The notes under the pieces are model-generated. The model was given only the letters and a program-made list of their open reading frames with translations. It did not search any database and was not told the DNA's origin. DNA of 64,000 bases from Neisseria zoodegmatis (GTDB taxonomy: Bacteria > Pseudomonadota > Gammaproteobacteria > Burkholderiales > Neisseriaceae): assembly GCF_900187305.1 (NCBI RefSeq), contig NZ_LT906434.1:1984001-2048000 (forward strand). The letters are read 5' to 3'. Positions 53,358 through 63,003 of the stretch are shown here, piece by piece. Made by a program: the position numbers and the translations under genes. Within the stretch, counting starts at the first letter, position 1, and every line of letters starts with the position of its first letter.

Positions 53358-53978
53358 TCAGCGTTTATTTTTGCCCAATAAATAAATCTCACTGGAACGA
53401 TTGCGCGAAGCTTGCGGTTTGCGTGTTTGCACGGAGGCAAATACTTCGCGCATGGCCGCCATATATTCTTGGTAACCGGCGCCCTGAAATACTTTCACTA
53501 AAAAATTTCCGCCCGGTTTCAAATGGTTGGCGGCAAAATCCAAAGCCAGTTCACATAAATAATAGCTGCGTGCCTGATCTGTTACTGCATTTCCCGACAT
53601 ATTGGGTGCCATATCTGAAATTACAAGGTCTAAAGGGCGCTTGTTCAGCAAGGCTTCAAACTCGGCCAGCACGCTGTCTTCTCTAAAATCACCTTGAATA
53701 AAAGAGACGCCCTCAATAGCATCCATCGGCAAGATATCGAGGGCGAACACCTGCCCTTTTTCGCCAACCAGCCCCGCGGCAACTTGCGACCAGCTTCCCG
53801 GCGCGCTGCCTAAATCGGCCAACACCGTACCCGGACGGATTAATTTGTCTTTTTCATTGATTTCCAAAAGCTTATAAGCTGCTCTTGCCCGATAGCCGTC
53901 TTTTTGCGCCATATGGACATAATGGTCGTTTACATGCTCGTTGAGCCATGCTTTGGAAGATTTTGAGCGGACAGACAT
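53358..53978 (-). CDS. rlmE: 23S rRNA (uridine-2552-2'-O)-methyltransferase RlmE
   Basis: Methylates U2552 in the A loop of 23S rRNA (FtsJ/RrmJ). The 206-residue protein has the SAM site [12 protein letters not shown] (near 55-66) and the K-D-K-E tetrad: Lys in RSRAAYKL-like YRARAAYKL, Asp in SDMAPNMSG, Lys in NFLVKVFQG and the C-terminal Glu in SSEIYLLG. First gene before ftsH. Confidence 0.97.
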   Translation of the reverse strand: MSVRSKSSKAWLNEHVNDHYVHMAQKDGYRARAAYKLLEINEKDKLIRPGTVLADLGSAPGSWSQVAAGLVGEKGQVFALDILPMDAIEGVSFIQGDFREDSVLAEFEALLNKRPLDLVISDMAPNMSGNAVTDQARSYYLCELALDFAANHLKPGGNFLVKVFQGAGYQEYMAAMREVFASVQTRKPQASRNRSSEIYLLGKNKR

Positions 53979-54083
53979 AACAGATCACTGCAAATAAAGA
54001 GCGCTATTGTACGTTATTTTCCCCTTAACCATGCAGTTTCGCGTAAAATACTGCGTTTATATTGTTTTAAGAATTTCAAGAAA

Positions 54084-54365
54084 ATGACCGACAAATTAAC
54101 CACGCGCGAGATTTTAGAGCTTAAAGCGCGCGCCCATCATTTGAATCCTGTTGTAATGATAGGACAACACGGCCTAACCGATTCTGTGATTAAAGAAACC
54201 GACGCGGCGCTGACTGCACACGAGTTAATCAAAGTGCGCGTTTTGGGTGACGACCGTGCAGAGCGGATTGAAATATGCGAAGCTTTGTGCCAAGCGGTAG
54301 ATGCGCAGCTGGTGCAACACATCGGCAAGCTTTTGGTTTTGTGGCGTAAGAAACCGGAAGCCTAA
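54084..54365 (+). CDS. yhbY: YhbY-type CRM-domain RNA-binding protein
   Basis: Ribosome-associated protein of 93 residues with a CRM domain, involved in 50S assembly. It has LTTREILELKARAHHLNPVVMIGQHGLTDSVIKETDAALTAHELIKVRV, including the GQHGLT version of the GxxG loop. Divergent from rlmE-ftsH, as in E. coli where yhbY is beside rlmE and greA. Terminated by a DUS hairpin. Confidence 0.95.
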   Translation: MTDKLTTREILELKARAHHLNPVVMIGQHGLTDSVIKETDAALTAHELIKVRVLGDDRAERIEICEALCQAVDAQLVQHIGKLLVLWRKKPEA

Positions 54366-54400
54366 GCTCGACCGCCTTACCTAAGACTTACCTAAACTAG

Positions 54401-54431
54401 AAAGGCCGTCTGAAATTTTCAGACGGCCTTT
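54401..54431. terminator. DUS hairpin terminator
   Basis: AAAGGCCGTCTGAAA and its inverse with a one-base loop between convergent yhbY and the lipoprotein gene; bidirectional. Confidence 0.85.
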
Positions 54432-54456
54432 CGATTTAAACATTATCTACAAACGA

Positions 54457-54951
54457 TTAATGTTTGCTTTTGCCCGGTTTTTCAGGCATCAGCGAAGAGT
54501 GGTGGGAAGAAATCAGCCACGCGTTGCCGTCCCAACCGTAAGTGAATGTATAACGGCCTGAATGTTTGGTACCGTCTGCATAAGTAAATGTGTACAAACC
54601 ATTATCCATCGCCAAGTTACATCCGATCTGGATATGGCTCATGTCAATCGAGCCTACGGGTTTGTGCGATAAGAAATGAGTGAAGTAATCTTCTTTCTCT
54701 TCCGGCGTTAAACGTGGTTTGTTGGAAACCGTCGGCAACAGGATTGAACCGGGCGCATAGTTAGCCACCACTTGCTTGGGGTCACCTGTTTTCAGCGAGT
54801 TGTTCCACCGGTCAAACAATGCCGCTATTTCCTGCTTGCTCACGGCTTTGCAGCTTACCGTATCGGTTGAAGGCAATTTGCCTTTGCCGCTACCTGCACA
54901 TGCAGCCAATACTGAAGACATAGCCAGAACGGCCAACAGACTCATTTTCAT
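54457..54951 (-). CDS. DUF4440/SnoaL-like lipoprotein
   Basis: A 164-residue protein with a lipoprotein signal (VLAMSSVLAAC near residues 8-18) and a small NTF2-like domain of the SgcJ/EcaC or CaMKII-association type: EIAALFDRWNNSLKTGDPKQVVANYAPGSILLPTV and HSGRYTFTYGWDGNAWLISSHHSSLMP. The His-His near the end is typical. Function unknown; relatives are annotated as oxidoreductases without evidence. ATG 54951 is supported by GGAG 8 bases upstream. Confidence 0.86.
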   Translation of the reverse strand: MKMSLLAVLAMSSVLAACAGSGKGKLPSTDTVSCKAVSKQEIAALFDRWNNSLKTGDPKQVVANYAPGSILLPTVSNKPRLTPEEKEDYFTHFLSHKPVGSIDMSHIQIGCNLAMDNGLYTFTYADGTKHSGRYTFTYGWDGNAWLISSHHSSLMPEKPGKSKH

Positions 54952-54975
54952 ATTGGTTTCTCCTTTTCTTTTCAC

Positions 54976-55299
54976 GATTTTAACGAGGTTGGTCGGGAAG
55001 CAATTGGAAGCAGAATAGCATCAATACTCCTTTGCTGGAATATGCTTGCCCCTTATTTGATTTACAATAAACAATCTTTTTAAATAACTATCGAAAATTA
55101 AATAAAAGGTTTTGATTTTTATAAAAAACATAAAAACAAAACAGATATTAACAATCATATGAAATAAATTCAGCTGTAAATCAGTAAGAGGCCGTCTGAA
55201 AATGATTTTCAGACGGCCTCTTCGGCTTTTAAATTAACTTATCCCTCACACCGGATTCATGCTTCATCTACAAGCATGCTAAAAATCCCGTAACACTAC
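54976..55299. other. AT-rich intergenic region with DUS hairpin
   Basis: Gap between two minus-strand genes. The part 55050-55170 is very AT-rich and probably includes the promoter of the lipoprotein gene. No gene seen. Confidence 0.5.
55188..55220. terminator. DUS hairpin terminator
   Basis: 16-bp inverted DUS stem downstream of the DUF1287 gene on the minus strand. Confidence 0.78.
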
Positions 55300-55869
55300 T
55301 TATCTGGGCAAGCGGTAATGCCCTGTAATTTTGTAGCGGTAAAGAATATCCTCTTCTCTCGTGCCGCGGCCGATGTTGTGGATAATCAGCGGGGTGCCGC
55401 GTATACTTCTGTCAGACACAATACCGATGTGCGTTAAGCCTTTGCCTAAGTCCCAAGTTACCACATCGCCCGCCTGATAAGCGCCGGCACGGACGCGGTA
55501 GCCTTTGCGGTCAAAATAAGTGGCGATATTCGGCACGCGGCGGTGGTCGATGTTGCGGTCGGTTGCGGTCAGCCCCCATTTTTTCGGATATACGGAAAAG
55601 TTTTTCGACATATCCTCATGAATCATCTGCTGCAAATCCCATCCCTGCTTGCGCAAAGCACGGATTACCACATCCGTACACACGCCTTTATGCAGCGGCA
55701 CATCGCCCATCGGATAGTTGAGCCGCGTGTAGGCGGGATCGTAAGATACTGTTCTACCGATTTGCCAACGTGCATCCTGCACCAATTTCTGCGGCGACAG
55801 CGCCCAAGCAGGCAATGTATGGAAACCGACTGCCAAAGCAGCAAACATAGCGGGGCTGAAAAATTTCAT
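55300..55869 (-). CDS. Secreted DUF1287 protein, probable NlpC/P60-like fold
   Basis: A 189-residue secreted protein: Sec signal (residues 1-20, cut near AWA), then a DUF1287 domain with KGVCTDVVIRALRKQGWDLQ (cysteine near 73) and AGDVVTWDLGKGLTHIGIVSDR (histidine near 147). The Cys-His arrangement is that of NlpC/P60 amidases, suggesting cell-wall hydrolysis, but the activity of DUF1287 proteins is not established. ATG 55869 is supported by TTGGAG upstream. Confidence 0.87.
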   Translation of the reverse strand: MKFFSPAMFAALAVGFHTLPAWALSPQKLVQDARWQIGRTVSYDPAYTRLNYPMGDVPLHKGVCTDVVIRALRKQGWDLQQMIHEDMSKNFSVYPKKWGLTATDRNIDHRRVPNIATYFDRKGYRVRAGAYQAGDVVTWDLGKGLTHIGIVSDRSIRGTPLIIHNIGRGTREEDILYRYKITGHYRLPR

Positions 55870-56039
55870 GTGACACTCCAAATCTTCACAAAACCCGCAT
55901 ATCATAATCAAGCTTTATGTATTCAGACGGCATCACAAAGTTAAGTTGTATAAATATTGCCCTACCGCGGTAACTGTTTCAGGCCGTCTGAAAATCGTTA
56001 CCCACCCACCGAACGATTCAGCCAAACAAGGAGCATCTT

Positions 56040-56975
56040 ATGTACCCGATTCAAGAGCCTTATAAAAGCGGCCTGTTGAAAGTATCCGCCATCCATCAAA
56101 TCTATTGGGAAGAATCCGGCAATCCGCACGGCATTCCGGTGATTTTTCTGCACGGCGGGCCGGGGGCGGGCGCGTCGCCGAAAGCGCGCGGCTTTTTCAA
56201 CCCCGACAAATACCGCGTGGTGATTATCGACCAGCGCGGCTGCGGGCGTTCGCTGCCGTATGCCGAAACCGATGAAAACACCACTTGGGATTTGGTGGCC
56301 GACATCGAAAAAGTGCGCGAAATGCTCGGCATACACAGTTGGCTGGTATTCGGCGGCTCTTGGGGCAGCACGCTTTCGCTGGCTTACGCGCAAACCCATC
56401 CGAACCGTGTGCGCGGCTTGATTTTGCGCGGCATATTCTTGGGGCGGCAGAGTGAAATCGACTGGCTGAACGAGCAAGGCGGCGCGGAACACATTTATCC
56501 CCAACAGTGGCAGCATTACCTCGCCCCCGTGGTCGAAGAAAAGCGCGGCGCAATCGTGCAGGCTTATCATGAAATGCTGTTCGGCCAAGACCGCGAACAG
56601 GCTTTGCGGGCGGCGAAAGCATGGGCGGAATGGGAAAGCTGGCTGGTGCAGTTCGACCCGAAACCGGTAGAAGAAGATGCGGAACAGGCGTTGGCGATTT
56701 CACGCATCGAAAACCATTATTTCGTCAACGGCTGCTGGCTGGAAAACGAAAAAGCGTTGCTGGCGAATATAGACAAAATCCGCCATATCCCCACCGTAAT
56801 CGTGCAGGGGCGTTACGATATCTGCACACCGATGCAGAGCGCGTGGGAGCTGAAGCAGGCGTTTCCCGAGGCCGATTTGCGGATTGTGCAGGGCGGCCAT
56901 GCCTCGTTTGAAGGCGAAGTGGCCAAAGGTTTGGTGCGGGCGGCGGACGAGTTTGCCGACAAATTGGCCGTCTGA
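56040..56975 (+). CDS. pip: Prolyl aminopeptidase
   Basis: Alpha/beta hydrolase that removes N-terminal proline, 311 residues. Motifs are IFLHGGPGAG (near 35-44, oxyanion), GCGRS, the nucleophile in GGSWGSTLSLAYA (serine near 107), catalytic Asp in GRYDICTP and His in GGHASFEG. N. gonorrhoeae is known for high activity of this enzyme. The final Ala-Val-stop comes from a DUS that also starts a terminator hairpin. Confidence 0.96.
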   Translation: MYPIQEPYKSGLLKVSAIHQIYWEESGNPHGIPVIFLHGGPGAGASPKARGFFNPDKYRVVIIDQRGCGRSLPYAETDENTTWDLVADIEKVREMLGIHSWLVFGGSWGSTLSLAYAQTHPNRVRGLILRGIFLGRQSEIDWLNEQGGAEHIYPQQWQHYLAPVVEEKRGAIVQAYHEMLFGQDREQALRAAKAWAEWESWLVQFDPKPVEEDAEQALAISRIENHYFVNGCWLENEKALLANIDKIRHIPTVIVQGRYDICTPMQSAWELKQAFPEADLRIVQGGHASFEGEVAKGLVRAADEFADKLAV

Positions 56976-57003
56976 AAAGAGCGGCCGTGTTTTTCAGACG
57001 GCC
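56966..57003 (+). terminator. DUS hairpin at the pip stop
   Basis: Inverted DUS pair, 13-bp stem; its first DUS contains the pip stop codon. Confidence 0.7.
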
Positions 57004-57076
57004 TCAAACCGCAGGCTTTCAGGCCGTCTGAAATCCCGTACAATACGCCGACCGTTTTTTAAAGGAATCCGCCTCG

Positions 57077-57835
57077 ATGAATACCGTGAAAATCAAAAAC
57101 ACCGTGCTGGGCGCAGGCAGCCCGAAAATCTGCGTGCCGCTGGTGGCAAAAGATTCAGACGGCCTGCAAACCGCTTTGGCAGGCTTGCAGGGCTTGGCTT
57201 TTGATGTGGTGGAATTCCGTGCGGACTTTCTCGAACGCGCAGCCGACGGCGGCTATATCGTGGAACGCCTGCGCGAAGTGCGCGCCGCCCTGCCGGATAC
57301 GCCGCTACTGTTTACCTTCCGCCGCGCCGAAGAAGGCGGCGAGTGCCCCGTGCCGCCGGAAGTTTATTTTTCTCTGGTTCAGACGGCCATACGCTTTGGC
57401 CTGACCGACATCATCGATATCGAGCTGTTTGCAGGCGAAGACAAAGTGAAAGAAACCGTAGCGCTGGCCAAAGCCAACGGCGTAGCGGCCTTGCTGTGCA
57501 ACCACGATTTCGATAAAACGCCGCCGAAAGAAGAGATCATAGGCCGTCTGAAAACCATGCAGGATTGGGGCGCGGACATCTGCAAAATCGCCGTGATGCC
57601 GCAATCCGCCGCCGACGTGCTGGTATTGCTCGATGCCACGCAAACCATGTTCCACCAATATGCACGGCAGCCGCTGGTAACGATGGCGATGGGCAAACTG
57701 GGCGTGGTAAGCCGCTTGGCGGGCGAAACCTTCGGCTCGGCAATGACTTTCGGCTCGGCGGGAACCGCTTCCGCACCCGGGCAGATCGGTGCGAACGATT
57801 TACGCTTTATTTTGAATGTGTTGGCAGGCAAGTAA
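57077..57835 (+). CDS. aroD: 3-dehydroquinate dehydratase, type I
   Basis: Third step of the shikimate pathway, Schiff-base mechanism. The 252-residue protein has VEFRADFLE near 43-51, LLFTFRRAEEGG near 75-86, catalytic histidine in LLCNHDFDKTP (near 146) and Schiff-base lysine in ADICKIAVMP (near 172), and GSAMTFGS near the end. Second shikimate-pathway gene in the window besides aroA. SD AAAGGAATCC. Confidence 0.96.
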   Translation: MNTVKIKNTVLGAGSPKICVPLVAKDSDGLQTALAGLQGLAFDVVEFRADFLERAADGGYIVERLREVRAALPDTPLLFTFRRAEEGGECPVPPEVYFSLVQTAIRFGLTDIIDIELFAGEDKVKETVALAKANGVAALLCNHDFDKTPPKEEIIGRLKTMQDWGADICKIAVMPQSAADVLVLLDATQTMFHQYARQPLVTMAMGKLGVVSRLAGETFGSAMTFGSAGTASAPGQIGANDLRFILNVLAGK

Positions 57836-57842
57836 TATCGGC

Positions 57843-57874
57843 AGGCCGTCTGAAAACGTATTTTCAGACGGCCT
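57843..57874 (+). terminator. DUS hairpin terminator
   Basis: 14-bp inverted DUS stem with tetraloop CGTA, after aroD. Confidence 0.8.
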
Positions 57875-57976
57875 TATACTTTTCGATTATAAAGAATAGA
57901 AGCAAGCGTTCTTTGTATTGTGTTTTTGATTATCGTACAATGCGCGCTTCTTTATCGACGCTTTACTGGAGTGATT

Positions 57977-58819
57977 ATGTTGAAAAAATTCGCACTCGGC
58001 GGCATGGCTGCTTTTGTGTTGGCCGCTTGCGGCAACGGCGGCGGTTCTTCTGCCGGAACGGCGTCCGCCCCGGCTTCTTCCGCTCCTGAAACCCAAGTTG
58101 CAGGTTCGCTGCTGGAGCGCATCAACAACAAAGGCACGATCACCGTAGGCACCGAAGGTACTTATGCTCCCTTCACTTATCATGACGAAAGCGGCAAATT
58201 GACCGGTTACGATGTGGAAGTTACCCGCGCCGTAGCTGAAAAATTGGGCGTTAAAGTGGATTTCAAAGAAACCCAATGGGACGCCATGCTGGCCGGTTTG
58301 AAAGCGGAACGTTTCGATATCGTGGCCAACCAAGTGAGCCTGACCACGCCCGAACGCCGCGCCACTTTCGACAAATCCGCCGAATACAGCTATTCCGGCC
58401 CGATGGCGGTTGACCGCAAAGACGACAACCGCATCAAAACGCTGGCGGACGTGAAAGGCTTGTCTGCCGCGCAAACCCTGAGCAGCAACTACGGCGAAAT
58501 GGCGCAAAAAGCCGAAGCCAAAATCATTCCGGTCGACGGCATGGCTCAGGCTTTGGCGTTGGTACAGCAAAAACGTGCCGATTTCACGTTTAACGATTCC
58601 CTCGCCCTGCTCGACTATCTCAAGAAAAACCCGAACTCCGGCTTGAAAACCGCATGGACTGCGCCTGCGGAAGAAAAATTAGGTGCGGGATTTATTGTCA
58701 ACAAAAACAACGATGAAGCCTTGGCAAAAATCAGCGGCGCGGTTGAAGAACTTCGTGCGGACGGCACGCTGAAAAAATTAGGCGAACAATTCTTTGGCGT
58801 AGATGTAAGTGTTAAGTGA
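57977..58819 (+). CDS. Amino acid ABC transporter substrate-binding lipoprotein
   Basis: A 280-residue family 3 solute-binding protein. Lipoprotein signal ends in VLAAC (Cys near 20); then a Gly/Ser/Ala linker and the SBP_bac_3 domain (ITVGTEGTYAPFTYHDESGKLTGYDVEVTRAVAEKLG near 54-90, AERFDIVANQVSLTTPER). Best match in memory is the neisserial cystine/polar amino acid binding protein. ATG 57977 gives a proper signal peptide. First of three genes of the importer. Confidence 0.93.
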   Translation: MLKKFALGGMAAFVLAACGNGGGSSAGTASAPASSAPETQVAGSLLERINNKGTITVGTEGTYAPFTYHDESGKLTGYDVEVTRAVAEKLGVKVDFKETQWDAMLAGLKAERFDIVANQVSLTTPERRATFDKSAEYSYSGPMAVDRKDDNRIKTLADVKGLSAAQTLSSNYGEMAQKAEAKIIPVDGMAQALALVQQKRADFTFNDSLALLDYLKKNPNSGLKTAWTAPAEEKLGAGFIVNKNNDEALAKISGAVEELRADGTLKKLGEQFFGVDVSVK

Positions 58820-59525
58820 TCTTTTAAGTGCGTTGCCGTTTATGACCGAGGCCCGTGCGGCTTTGGTCATAAACGCATTTTGGCCGATGGTAAAAGCGGG
58901 ATTCTTATATTCGATTCCGCTCGCCGTCGCTTCTTTTATTTTCGGCATTCTGATTGCGCTGGCCGTTGCGTTGGTGCGCGTGATCCCCGTATCGGGCGTA
59001 TTGCACCGTGTGCTGCTGGGCTTGGTAAAGTTTTATGTTTCAGCCATCCGCGGCACGCCGATGCTGGTACAGTTGATGGTGGTGTTTTACGGCTTGCCCG
59101 CCATCGGCATCACGCTTGACCCGCTACCGACTGCGGTGATCGGCTTTTCGCTGAACATCGGTGCTTATGCTTCCGAAACCATACGCGCGGCGATTTTATC
59201 GGTGCCCAAAGGCCAATGGGAAGCGGGTTTTTCCATCGGCATGACTTATATGCAGACCTTCCGCCGCATCATCATGCCGCAAGCGTTCCGTGTTTCCGTA
59301 CCGCCTTTGAGCAACACCTTTATCAGTCTGTTTAAAGAAACTTCGCTGGCTTCCGTCGTAACCATTACCGAGCTTTTCCGCGTGGCACAGCAGATTGCCA
59401 ATGCCAGCTACGACTTTTTACCCGTGTATATCGAAGCCGGTTTGGTTTATTGGGTGTTCTGTTTCTTCCTGTTTATCGGACAGGCCAAGCTGGAAAAACG
59501 GCTTGACCGCTACGTTGCCAAGTGA
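58809..59525 (+). CDS. Amino acid ABC transporter permease
   Basis: Inner-membrane permease of 238 residues, HisM/GlnP type, with about five helices and the EAA loop (SVPKGQWEAGFSIGMTYMQTFRRIIMPQAF near 137-166) that contacts the ATPase. GTG start at 58809 overlaps the binding-protein gene by 11 bp; ATG 58842 is an alternative. A single permease, so probably a homodimer. Confidence 0.92.
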   Translation: MLSDLLSALPFMTEARAALVINAFWPMVKAGFLYSIPLAVASFIFGILIALAVALVRVIPVSGVLHRVLLGLVKFYVSAIRGTPMLVQLMVVFYGLPAIGITLDPLPTAVIGFSLNIGAYASETIRAAILSVPKGQWEAGFSIGMTYMQTFRRIIMPQAFRVSVPPLSNTFISLFKETSLASVVTITELFRVAQQIANASYDFLPVYIEAGLVYWVFCFFLFIGQAKLEKRLDRYVAK

Positions 59526-59534
59526 GCATAAACC

Positions 59535-60293
59535 ATGATTAAAATCCGTAATATCCATAAAGCTTTCGGCAACAATTCGATTTTGAACGGCATTGATTTG
59601 GACGTAGCCAAAGGCAGCGTAGTGGTGATTCTCGGCCCGTCGGGTTCGGGAAAAACAACCTTCCTGCGCTGCTTGAACGCCTTGGAAATGCCGCAACAAG
59701 GCAGCATCGAGTTTGACGGCGATAAACCGCTGCTCATTGATTTTGCCGCCCACCCTTCCAAAAAAGACATCCTTGCCCTTCGCCGCAAATCGGGGATGGT
59801 GTTTCAACAATACAATCTGTTCCCGCACAAAACCGCATTGGAAAACGTGATGGAAGGCCCCGTCGCCGTGCAAGGCGTTTCATCGGCCGATGCGCGGCAA
59901 AAAGCGCTGGCATTGTTAGGCAAAGTCGGCTTGGCCGATAAAGTGGATTTGTACCCATTCCAGCTTTCAGGCGGCCAACAGCAGCGCGTCGGCATCGCCC
60001 GCGCACTTGCCATCCAACCGGATTTGATGCTGTTCGACGAACCAACCTCCGCACTTGATCCCGAATTGGTGCAAGATGTATTGAACACCATGAAAGAGCT
60101 GGCTAAAGAAGGCTGGACAATGGTTGTGGTAACGCATGAAATCAAGTTCGCCATGGAAGTGGCCGATTTGGTGGTTGTGATGGACGGCGGTGTGATTGTC
60201 GAGCAAGGCGCGCCGGAAACTTTGTTTGAAAACCCTCAGCACGAGCGAACCAAACGCTTCCTACATCAAATCCGTAGAGACGAAAACGATTAA
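59535..60293 (+). CDS. Amino acid ABC transporter ATP-binding protein
   Basis: Cytosolic ATPase of the importer, 252 residues. Walker A GPSGSGKT (34-41), Q-loop [11 protein letters not shown], signature LSGGQQQR, Walker [13 protein letters not shown] and the switch histidine in [10 protein letters not shown]. Belongs to the polar amino acid subfamily (GlnQ/TcyN type). Nine bases after the permease stop. Confidence 0.95.
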   Translation: MIKIRNIHKAFGNNSILNGIDLDVAKGSVVVILGPSGSGKTTFLRCLNALEMPQQGSIEFDGDKPLLIDFAAHPSKKDILALRRKSGMVFQQYNLFPHKTALENVMEGPVAVQGVSSADARQKALALLGKVGLADKVDLYPFQLSGGQQQRVGIARALAIQPDLMLFDEPTSALDPELVQDVLNTMKELAKEGWTMVVVTHEIKFAMEVADLVVVMDGGVIVEQGAPETLFENPQHERTKRFLHQIRRDEND

Positions 60294-60383
60294 CTGCCCG
60301 TTGAGAAGCAGTTGAGTATCGAAACCAACTGCTTATTCACGGCTTACTCAGGCATTCCATATTCAATCATGACAAAACAAACT

Positions 60384-60418
60384 GAGACCGTCTGAAAAAT
60401 ACAATTTCAGACGGCCTC
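60384..60418 (+). terminator. DUS hairpin terminator
   Basis: Inverted DUS pair (one mismatch, GAGACCGTC versus GACGGCCTC) after the importer operon. The stretch 60294-60557 otherwise has no gene. Confidence 0.72.
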
Positions 60419-60480
60419 ATTTAAAAGTGCTCAAACTCAACCTTATATCAAGCTGAAAAACAGCTTGTTCCGACAAATAA

Positions 60481-60508
60481 AAAGCCGTAGAGTCAATACT
60501 ACGGCTTT
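60481..60508 (-). terminator. Terminator of the gmk-rpoZ-spoT operon
   Basis: AAAGCCGTAG/CTACGGCTTT 10-bp stem, 8-base loop, followed on the minus strand by TTTATTTG. Confidence 0.85.
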
Positions 60509-60557
60509 CATTATTCATCACATTCAATTAATCCGCATGAAGCAGTATAAATCCCTG

Positions 60558-62711
60558 CTACACCCTCACCACGCGGCGGACGTCGGTAATCGCATGCAAG
60601 GCGCGGATGATTTCATTAAGTTGGTCGATGCCGCTAACCTTAATGAAGAATTTAAACTCGATAAACCCTTCTGTCCCCGGCTGTTTTTGAGGCGTTTCCA
60701 CCGACTCGATATCCGCACCGGCAGACGAAATGGCTTGAGCCATCAAGGCCAACAAACCGCGGGTATCGCGCGCGCCCACGATCAGCGTCGTACGGAAAGT
60801 CTGATCGGGAATACTCTCCCAGTCGGCATCGAGCTGCTGTTCGGGATCAACTTTCAACACATTCGGACAAGTGTCGCGGTGGATAACCAAACCTTGATCT
60901 TTGATTAAAACCGCGCGGACAGCATCGCCGGGCAACGGTTGGCAACATTGCGCGAGATGTACCCTTCCTGTTTCGCTGCCGTTGATTTTAATCGGGCTTA
61001 AGCGCACTTCTCCGCCGAAGTGTTCACCGGCCAAATCGGCAATGTGCATGGCCACGGTAATCGGCAGAGTATGCCCCATACCCACGCTGTACAACACGTC
61101 TTCAAAAGTGGTTTGTTTATGGTTGAGATCGGAAAGGTATTTTTCTTTGAGGCCGTCTGAAAGCAATACGTTTTGCGGCAACAAGCTGGATAAAGCTTTT
61201 TGCAGCAGGCTTTCGCCCAAGGTAACCGCATCTTGGCGGTTCATGTTTTTGATGTAATTGCGGATGGCGCTGCGCGCACGGCTTGAAACGGCAAAATTCA
61301 ACCATGCCGGATTGGGCTTGGCTTGTTCGGAAGTAATTACTTCCACAGAATCGCCGGTTTTCAATTTGGTACGCAGCGGCATCATGGTATTGTTAACGCG
61401 TGCGGCAACAGTATGATGGCCTACATCGGTATGCACGGCATAAGCAAAGTCGATAGGCGTGGCACCTTTCGGCAAGGTAAGGATTTTGCCTTTCGGCGTG
61501 AGGATATAAACCTCGTTGGGGAATAAATCGACTTTAACAGCCTCAAGAAATTCGATGGCATTGGAACTGCCTGCCTGCAAATCCAAAATGTTTTTCAACC
61601 AGCGATTGGTGTGGAGGGTCGCCTGATCGACTGTGCTTTCGCCTGATTTGTAAATCCAATGTCCGGCCACGCCGCCTTCTGCCACAGCATCCATTTCGTG
61701 AGTGCGTATCTGCACTTCTATCGGCAAACCGTAAGGGCCCACCAATGTGGTGTGCAGGCTTTGATAGCCGTTGCTTTTGGGAATGGCGATATAGTCTTTA
61801 AACCGCCCCGGCTTGGGCTGATAGAGGCTGTGCAAAGCACCCAGCGCGGCATAGCAAGCCGGAATACTGTTGACGATAACGCGAAATCCGTAAATATCCA
61901 TCACATCGGCAAAACGCAGATTTTTCGCCTGCATTTTCTGATGAATGCTGTACAGGTTTTTCTCACGGCCTTTGATTTTGGCTTCGATATTGGCATCGAC
62001 CAAGCGCATACTGAACGCGCGCAACACTTTGCCGACCACATCGCGCCGGTTTCTCCTGCTTGCTTTCATGGCTTTTTGCAGGGTTTCATAACGGCGCGGA
62101 TGAAGGTTTTGGAATGATAAGTCCTGAAGCTCTTGATAGGCGTTGTTTAAACCGATGCGGTTGGCTATTTGTGCGTAGATTTCAAGTGTTTCCTGAGCAA
62201 TCCGGCGGCGTTTTTCAGGGCGCATCGAGCCTAATGTACGCATATTGTGCAGGCGGTCTGCCAATTTGACGACAATCACGCGCACATCTTTGGTCATGGC
62301 GAGAATCAGTTTGCGGAAGCTTTCCGCCTGATGCTCGGCTTGGCTGTTGTATTCAAGTTTTTCCAACTTGGAGAGGCCGTCTACCATTTCGGCAATGGTG
62401 TTGCCAAATTCGGCAGCCATTTCGACTTTGGATACACCGGTGTCTTCCAACACATCGTGCATCACCCCCGCGCACAAACCCTGTATATCCATGTGCCAAA
62501 TTGCCAGCTGGGTCGCCACGGCAATCGGATGGGTAATATAAGGTTCGCCACTTTTGCGGGTTTGTCCGTCATGGGCATGAAAGGCGTAAGCACAGGCTTT
62601 TTCAAGCTGCTGCTGCTCTTGCTCGTTGAGATACGAAGCGGTGCGAAACAATAAATCGCGCGCTTCTGCCGTTAACGGATCATAAGGAGCGGTAGGTAGA
62701 GGCTGTTGCAT
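60558..62711 (-). CDS. spoT: Bifunctional (p)ppGpp synthetase/hydrolase
   Basis: Rel/Spo protein of 717 residues controlling the stringent response. The hydrolase HD domain is intact (THPIAVA near 60-66, HDVLEDT near 85-91), so it is the SpoT type, not RelA. The synthetase domain follows (DVMDIYGFRVIV, RFKDYIAIPKSNGYQSLHTTL), then TGS (PKGATPIDFAYAVHTDVGH), a zinc-finger region and C-terminal ACT. The operon gmk-rpoZ-spoT is the same as in E. coli. Confidence 0.97.
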   Translation of the reverse strand: MQQPLPTAPYDPLTAEARDLLFRTASYLNEQEQQQLEKACAYAFHAHDGQTRKSGEPYITHPIAVATQLAIWHMDIQGLCAGVMHDVLEDTGVSKVEMAAEFGNTIAEMVDGLSKLEKLEYNSQAEHQAESFRKLILAMTKDVRVIVVKLADRLHNMRTLGSMRPEKRRRIAQETLEIYAQIANRIGLNNAYQELQDLSFQNLHPRRYETLQKAMKASRRNRRDVVGKVLRAFSMRLVDANIEAKIKGREKNLYSIHQKMQAKNLRFADVMDIYGFRVIVNSIPACYAALGALHSLYQPKPGRFKDYIAIPKSNGYQSLHTTLVGPYGLPIEVQIRTHEMDAVAEGGVAGHWIYKSGESTVDQATLHTNRWLKNILDLQAGSSNAIEFLEAVKVDLFPNEVYILTPKGKILTLPKGATPIDFAYAVHTDVGHHTVAARVNNTMMPLRTKLKTGDSVEVITSEQAKPNPAWLNFAVSSRARSAIRNYIKNMNRQDAVTLGESLLQKALSSLLPQNVLLSDGLKEKYLSDLNHKQTTFEDVLYSVGMGHTLPITVAMHIADLAGEHFGGEVRLSPIKINGSETGRVHLAQCCQPLPGDAVRAVLIKDQGLVIHRDTCPNVLKVDPEQQLDADWESIPDQTFRTTLIVGARDTRGLLALMAQAISSAGADIESVETPQKQPGTEGFIEFKFFIKVSGIDQLNEIIRALHAITDVRRVVRV

Positions 62712-62736
62712 TCAGACGGCCTTTTGTTTTTTACTT

Positions 62737-62943
62737 TTATTTGTTGCGCTTGAGCAGTTCCACACCGATTTCGCCGGCAGCAATTTCGCGCAAAGCGGTA
62801 ACGGTGGGTTTGTTGTTGCGGATATCGTCAACCAAAGGGGCGTTGCCGTTTTCAAGCTGGCGCGCACGACGGGCGGCAGTCAGGGTCAAATCGAAGTGGT
62901 TTGGGATTTTAGTGATGCAGTCTTCTACGGTAATACGTGCCAT
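62737..62943 (-). CDS. rpoZ: RNA polymerase omega subunit
   Basis: A 68-residue subunit that helps assemble RNA polymerase and, in E. coli, contributes to a ppGpp site. Signatures: [30 protein letters not shown] compactly at the start and [17 protein letters not shown]. Shorter than E. coli omega (91) but of usual Neisseria size. Between gmk and spoT. Confidence 0.96.
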   Translation of the reverse strand: MARITVEDCITKIPNHFDLTLTAARRARQLENGNAPLVDDIRNNKPTVTALREIAAGEIGVELLKRNK

Positions 62944-63003
62944 TCTAAATGGTTCCTTTTAGAAACGGATTTAAAAATAATAATGTTGTATTGTCGCTGT
63001 TTT